10,591 nt of DNA, from assembly GCA_012963185.1 (NCBI GenBank), contig DTWD01000217.1, positions 1 to 10,591 on the forward strand, written 5' to 3'. Of this stretch, positions 6,762-10,591 are shown piece by piece; positions within the stretch are counted from its first letter, which is position 1, and each line of letters starts with the position of its first letter. The notes under the pieces were generated by a model. That model was not told the DNA's origin. It did no database searches and saw only the letters and a program-made list of their open reading frames with translations. The position numbers were made by a program, and so were the translations under genes. The DNA comes from Acidobacteriota bacterium (GTDB lineage: Bacteria; Acidobacteriota; Vicinamibacteria; Vicinamibacterales; UBA8438).

Positions 6762-8573
6762 ATGTCGATGCGTCACGTGCTTATAGTGGGCTCTGTTTAT
6801 GTGACGGTCTTTCTGTCGCCTCAGTTGGCGTGGGCCCAGGCACCAAGCGGCGAAGCACTTTTTGAGGATTCGTGCGCAGGGTGTCATCTCACCAACGTGA
6901 TCCCTCGAGCGCTCTCTGTTGACAATATGCGCACGATGACGCCGGAGGCTATTGTTGGGGCATTAACGAGTGGTTCAATGCAACAACAAGGTTTCGAGCT
7001 TAGTGTTGCAGACCGGCAGGCTATTGCGGAGTTCATTACAGGGCGGAGTCTTGGCAGTGTTACGGGTGACAGATTGGGATGGTGCGCACAATCAGCTTCT
7101 GCTAATTGGTCTGGGCTTAATAGCGGTCCTGCTTGGAACGGGTGGGGCGTCGATATTACGAATACACGGAATCAACCGGCCGAACACGCCGGTTTAAGTG
7201 CGGACGATATTCCCCAGCTTACGCTCAAATGGGCTTTCGGTTATCCAAACGCCGGCTCTGCACAGTCCCAGCCAACAGTCGTTGGTGGTCGGCTGTTCGT
7301 TGCCAGTCAGCGCGGAGAGGTGTATGCGCTGGATGCCAAAACCGGATGCAAGCATTGGATGTACGAGGCCCAGAGTGGCGTCCGAAGTGCGATGTCGGTT
7401 GCGAGCTTTGACCAGGGCCAACAGGTGGTTTTTTTGGGGGATTTCAATGCCCATGTTTATGCGCTTGATGCAAATACCGGAGCTGAGCTCTGGGTTGTCA
7501 AGATCGATGACCACGAGGGTGCCCGCATTACGGGAGCACCGGTGTTTTATGACGAACGTCTCTACGTGCCTGTCTCATCGTCAGAAGAGGGGCTTGCCGC
7601 TGATCCAGAGTATGCCTGTTGCACGTTTCGTGGCAGTGTCGTAGCGCTTGAAGGGTTGACGGGGGAACTCGTATGGAAGAGTTATGCCATTCCAGACGAA
7701 CCTCGTCCCCGTGGTCGTAACCCGGAAGGTCTGTTTCTGTGGGGGCCAGCTGGAGCCGCGGTGTGGTCTGCACCAACAATCGACCGTGCAAGACGGCTCA
7801 TTTATGTTGCGACAGGCAATGCCTATACAGAGCCTGCAGCTGAAACAAGCGACGCCATTCTTGCATTCGACCTCGACACAGGAGAGATGCGTTGGAGCAG
7901 ACAGTTCACCCCATCTGACGCATTTGTCCTGGGATGTCGCGATGGGAATGCGAACTGTCCGCAAGACAACGGGCCTGACTTCGATTTCGGTGCGTCGCCT
8001 GTACTCGTGAATGGTGCCGATGGTCGTAACTTTCTGGTGGTCGGGCAGAAATCTGGGTTGGGCTACGGATTGGATCCTGATCGCGAAGGCGCGACTGTCT
8101 GGGAGTACCGAATTGGTCAGGGAAGCGCCCTAGGTGGGATTGAATGGGGATTTGCGGTTGATACCGAAAAAGCGTACTTCGCCAATTCCGACTACCTCAC
8201 AAGAGAACCCGGGGGATTGGCAGCGGTGCGGCTGCGCACGGGCGAGTTAGTATGGTTTGCCGATGCGCATGAACCTGTCTGCGAGGGTTGCAGTCCGGCA
8301 TTATTGGCAGCAGTCACTGTCATTCCAGGCGCAGTGTTTTCTGGTGCCTACGATGGTCTTTTTCGAGCCTATTCTTCGCAGGATGGCTCAGTTTTATGGG
8401 AGTACGATACGAACGGTTCCTATGAGACTGTTAATGGAGTGGATGCAAAGGGCGGTTCTATCAATGGGCCAGGGCCCGTTGTTGTCGACGGTATGGTCTA
8501 TGTGAATTCGGGGTACGCGGCGTTCGGCGGTCGTGCGGGCAACGTGTTGCTGGCGTTTTCGGTAGATGAGTGA
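6762..8573 (+). CDS. Cytochrome c-quinoprotein fusion, polyvinyl alcohol dehydrogenase-like
   Basis: This 603-residue secreted protein joins a small cytochrome c domain to a PQQ propeller. The signal peptide is residues 1-25 (AWA-Q). Heme attachment is CAGCH at 38-42. The downstream GSMQQQGFELSVADRQAIAE (71-90) supplies a likely axial Met73. The propeller begins near 110, with blade motifs such as VYALDAKTG (187-195) and VYALDANTG (232-240). An adjacent cysteine pair at 286-287 within EYACCTFRGSVVAL is a quinoprotein signature. GPDFDFGASP (404-413) and CEGCSPALLAAVT (507-519) match the family of polyvinyl alcohol dehydrogenase (cytochrome), EC 1.1.2.6, which places the heme domain at the N-terminus as here. 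Relatives occur in organisms not known to eat the polymer, so the real substrate is open. The start is uncertain: the ATG at 6768 has a slightly better placed GAG upstream. It lies 23 bases after the preceding dehydrogenase gene. Confidence 0.87.
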   Translation: MSMRHVLIVGSVYVTVFLSPQLAWAQAPSGEALFEDSCAGCHLTNVIPRALSVDNMRTMTPEAIVGALTSGSMQQQGFELSVADRQAIAEFITGRSLGSVTGDRLGWCAQSASANWSGLNSGPAWNGWGVDITNTRNQPAEHAGLSADDIPQLTLKWAFGYPNAGSAQSQPTVVGGRLFVASQRGEVYALDAKTGCKHWMYEAQSGVRSAMSVASFDQGQQVVFLGDFNAHVYALDANTGAELWVVKIDDHEGARITGAPVFYDERLYVPVSSSEEGLAADPEYACCTFRGSVVALEGLTGELVWKSYAIPDEPRPRGRNPEGLFLWGPAGAAVWSAPTIDRARRLIYVATGNAYTEPAAETSDAILAFDLDTGEMRWSRQFTPSDAFVLGCRDGNANCPQDNGPDFDFGASPVLVNGADGRNFLVVGQKSGLGYGLDPDREGATVWEYRIGQGSALGGIEWGFAVDTEKAYFANSDYLTREPGGLAAVRLRTGELVWFADAHEPVCEGCSPALLAAVTVIPGAVFSGAYDGLFRAYSSQDGSVLWEYDTNGSYETVNGVDAKGGSINGPGPVVVDGMVYVNSGYAAFGGRAGNVLLAFSVDE

Positions 8574-8799
8574 TTAGATGGATAGTCTGCCCATGAGCTC
8601 GTGACGGGTTTCCGGTCGAACGTAACGATACGAGTGATCAGAAGTTAAGATAGCAATAGCGGTTTTTTCTCGCGATTTGTTCATGGGGTGGAATCCGAGG
8701 GTCTCTGTTTGAGGGCAACTCGTATTCCAGGCCGGTCACTTTTGAAAGAGACGATCACAAGTACAATCACAAGAAATAATTTGTAGCGACGTTCAGCCC
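8574..8799. other. 226-base gene-free interval before the helicase
   Basis: No open frame with a credible start or homology was seen on either strand. A run of six T at 8663-8668 is not preceded by a clean GC-rich stem, so I do not call a terminator. TAAGAT at 8646-8651 looks like a -10 box but lacks a matching -35. The eight-base word ATCACAAG occurs twice, at 8754-8761 and 8766-8773, twelve bases apart. The interval most likely holds the end of the quinoprotein transcript and the promoter and leader of the helicase. Confidence 0.5.
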
Positions 8800-10293
8800 T
8801 TGACGACACCCACTTCAAACCATTCGACTCTCGAAGAACCACAAGATCCGCTTACAGAAGTTTCGCTTGACCAATTGCCAGAGCGTTTGCAGACTGCAGC
8901 CGGGCATCCTGGTTGGTCGGAACTGATGCCCGTTCAGGCAAGAGCTATTCCGTATCTGTTGGCCGGTCGTGACATGGTGATCCAGGCCAGGACAGGCAGT
9001 GGAAAAACCGGGGCATTTTTGTTGCCGATGCTTGAACGTTTAGACTCTGCCGCGAGTTGCACACAGGCGCTGGTACTCGTCCCGACTCGAGAATTGGCGA
9101 GGCAGGTACAGCGGGATGCCGAAATGTTATGGCAAAGCACGGAGTTTCGGACAGTCGCTGTTTATGGTGGTGTTGGCTACGGCCCGCAAATAGAAGCTTT
9201 GACCGCAGGGGCGCATCTCGTTGTTGCGACACCTGGTCGAGCGCTCGATCATTTACTGCGAGGCACGCTTTCATTTAAGCACTTGACGATGATCGTGTTT
9301 GACGAAGCCGACCGAATGCTCTCGATGGGTTTCTATCCGGATATGAAAGAGATGCAGTCCTATTTACCGGATAGGCAAATTCATACGTGCATGTTTTCCG
9401 CGACATTTCCGGTCTCAGTGATGCGGACGGCACGTGAGTTTATCGAGCGCCCCGAATTGTTGACGCTGAGTCGTGACCATGTTCATGTCACAGATACGGA
9501 ACATATTTGTTACGTTGTCCCACCGATGGAGAAGGACCGGGCGCTCGTTAGGATTATTGAAATCGAGAATCCATCGTCGGCGTTTATCTTTTGTAATACG
9601 AAAGCCAATGTGCACTACATCAGTGTTGTACTCCAGCGATTTGGGTATGACGCTGATGAACTGAGCGCTGATCGGTCTCAAACCGACCGCGAAAATATTT
9701 TGCAACGTGTACGAGAAGGAAAACTTCGATTTCTTGTTGCTACGGATGTAGCGTCGCGCGGTCTCGACATCCCCGAACTTTCCCATGTTATCCAGTACGA
9801 ACCACCAGAGGATGTGGAGGATTACATTCACCGAGCGGGTCGAACTGGCCGAGCAGGTGCAACCGGTATTGCGCTCTCGCTTGTTAGTGAAGCTGAAACC
9901 CTTGGTCTTGACCAAATATCTAAGCGGTATGACATTGAGTTCCAGCAGCGTGTGGTGCCGACCGATGCTGATGTGTCAGAAGTGGTTGCCGAGCGATTAA
10001 CAGCACTACTCGAATCAAAATTTAGAGACCGAGATCGCCTTAAGGCTGAACGAAGTCAGCGATTTGTTGCGCTGGCCCGTTCTCTAGCCGATAACGTCGA
10101 CGAATCGGAATTGATTGCGATGTTACTTGACGATTATTACCAGCAGACATTACATGCTGCGCCCGAGCAGCCACCACTTCGCCGAAAGTCAAATTCGACA
10201 TCGCCAAGTCGCACATCGCGCACGAAATCAACCGGATCCCGCCAGGGAAGTCATAGGCGTAGTGCTCGACGCCCGTCACGTCCACGGCGGTAA
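8800..10293 (+). CDS. DEAD-box ATP-dependent RNA helicase
   Basis: This 497-residue protein unwinds RNA duplexes using ATP in the cytoplasm, in roles such as ribosome assembly or mRNA turnover. All core motifs are present: a Q-motif variant GWSELMPVQ (38-46), motif I ARTGSGKT (63-70), Ia PTRELA (95-100), Ib TPGR (144-147), motif II DEAD (168-171), motif III SAT (200-202), motif IV-like FIFCNT (262-267), motif V ATDVASRGLD (314-323) and motif VI HRAGRTGRAG (344-353). After the helicase core comes a helical stretch (about 390-450), then a basic Ser/Arg-rich tail (460-497) typical of RNA-binding extensions. The start is TTG: an in-frame stop lies at 8776-8778, no ATG or GTG lies between, and the first internal ATG (Met43) falls inside the Q motif. 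No strong Shine-Dalgarno precedes it. It resembles DeaD/CshA-type proteins, but the exact subfamily is not clear. Confidence 0.94.
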   Translation: MTTPTSNHSTLEEPQDPLTEVSLDQLPERLQTAAGHPGWSELMPVQARAIPYLLAGRDMVIQARTGSGKTGAFLLPMLERLDSAASCTQALVLVPTRELARQVQRDAEMLWQSTEFRTVAVYGGVGYGPQIEALTAGAHLVVATPGRALDHLLRGTLSFKHLTMIVFDEADRMLSMGFYPDMKEMQSYLPDRQIHTCMFSATFPVSVMRTAREFIERPELLTLSRDHVHVTDTEHICYVVPPMEKDRALVRIIEIENPSSAFIFCNTKANVHYISVVLQRFGYDADELSADRSQTDRENILQRVREGKLRFLVATDVASRGLDIPELSHVIQYEPPEDVEDYIHRAGRTGRAGATGIALSLVSEAETLGLDQISKRYDIEFQQRVVPTDADVSEVVAERLTALLESKFRDRDRLKAERSQRFVALARSLADNVDESELIAMLLDDYYQQTLHAAPEQPPLRRKSNSTSPSRTSRTKSTGSRQGSHRRSARRPSRPRR

Positions 10294-10313
10294 AATAGAA
10301 CTAGATGATCCTT

Positions 10314-10320
10314 AAGGAGG
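10314..10320 (+). promoter_or_regulatory. Strong ribosome binding site of ahcY
   Basis: AAGGAGG is a nearly perfect anti-16S match, ending six bases before the ATG at 10327. It fixes the start and predicts high translation. A TAAAAT at 10291-10296, overlapping the helicase stop codon, could be a -10 box, but no good -35 is seen. Confidence 0.85.
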
Positions 10321-10326
10321 AACCTG

Positions 10327-10591
10327 ATGGCCATTCCGGCAACTGAAGCTCTGCATGCATTTGACGAAGCAACTATGGCAAAACGGTCGCCATATAAAGT
10401 TGCCGATCTTACCCTCGCGGAATTTGGTCGTAATGAGATTCGGCTTGCCGAGCAAGAGATGCCTGGTTTGATGGCTGTCCGGCGTGAGCATGCTGGTCAG
10501 AAACCCCTGTCGGGAGCCAAGGTCATGGGAAGTTTGCATATGACCATCCAGACGGCTGTGCTGATTGAGACTCTTACTGATTTAGGTGCTG
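10327..10591 (+). CDS. ahcY: Adenosylhomocysteinase, N-terminal part (runs off window)
   Basis: The first 88 residues of S-adenosyl-L-homocysteine hydrolase are present. This enzyme reversibly splits S-adenosylhomocysteine into adenosine and homocysteine, using bound NAD, and so clears the product that inhibits methyltransferases. Family signatures are [20 protein letters not shown] (22-41), [11 protein letters not shown] (42-52) and the substrate-binding region [16 protein letters not shown] (68-83). The full protein is normally over 400 residues; the NAD-binding domain lies beyond the window. The gene begins 33 bases after the helicase stop, leaving no room for a SAH riboswitch directly upstream. 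It may be read through from the helicase gene or from a promoter overlapping that gene's end. Confidence 0.96.
   Translation, partial: MAIPATEALHAFDEATMAKRSPYKVADLTLAEFGRNEIRLAEQEMPGLMAVRREHAGQKPLSGAKVMGSLHMTIQTAVLIETLTDLGA

Noticed and set aside
8651..8673. Possible intrinsic terminator with a six-T run
   Set aside because: No stable GC-rich stem precedes the T run; nearby complementary words are only three to four bases long.
9415..9915. Minus-strand open frame of 166 codons
   Set aside because: It is antisense to the helicase C-terminal domain, where motifs IV to VI are intact on the plus strand.
10294..10326. SAH riboswitch upstream of ahcY
   Set aside because: Only 33 bases separate the helicase stop from ahcY, and they contain the ribosome binding site but no room for the riboswitch fold.

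Overview
This 10.6-kb stretch is a housekeeping and energy-metabolism region of a bacterial chromosome of roughly balanced base composition. It carries seven genes: four complete genes of moderate to large size, the complete small gene pntAB, pntAA, and partial genes at both window edges (pntB and ahcY). No mobile elements, RNA genes, CRISPR arrays or phage genes were seen. Several periplasmic PQQ quinoproteins of the soluble glucose-dehydrogenase-like type, a polyvinyl-alcohol-dehydrogenase-like cytochrome quinoprotein, and a three-gene transhydrogenase together recall Acidobacteriota (Vicinamibacteria-like) or similar environmental lineages. That placement is an impression from gene families, not a demonstrated assignment.

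Left part, minus strand (1-4656). A four-gene unit is read from right to left: a secreted PQQ dehydrogenase, pntAA, pntAB and pntB. pntB runs off the left edge. The junctions are very tight: a 4-base ATGA overlap, a 6-base gap and a 1-base TAGTG overlap. This is strong evidence for one transcript. The pnt genes encode the proton-translocating NAD(P) transhydrogenase in its split-alpha form.

Right part, plus strand (4792-10591). A second, paralogous PQQ dehydrogenase is transcribed divergently from the first across a 135-base spacer. It is followed after 23 bases by a quinoprotein with an N-terminal cytochrome c domain. After a 226-base gene-free interval come a DEAD-box RNA helicase with a TTG start and then, 33 bases on, the beginning of ahcY (S-adenosylhomocysteine hydrolase) behind a near-perfect ribosome binding site.

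How the genes may fit together (inference): the quinoproteins would oxidise sugars or alcohols in the periplasm and pass electrons toward the respiratory chain. The proton gradient so formed could drive the co-transcribed transhydrogenase to make NADPH. No PQQ biosynthesis genes are visible here.

The most notable observations are these. A 46-base perfect inverted DNA repeat lies inside the two divergent paralogs and could mediate gene conversion or in-frame inversion of their promoter and signal-peptide ends. A PQQ dehydrogenase is translationally coupled to the transhydrogenase operon. The visible transhydrogenase subunits have no histidine at the positions I recall as usual proton-channel sites. 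I did not find a clearly new defence or mobile system in this window.
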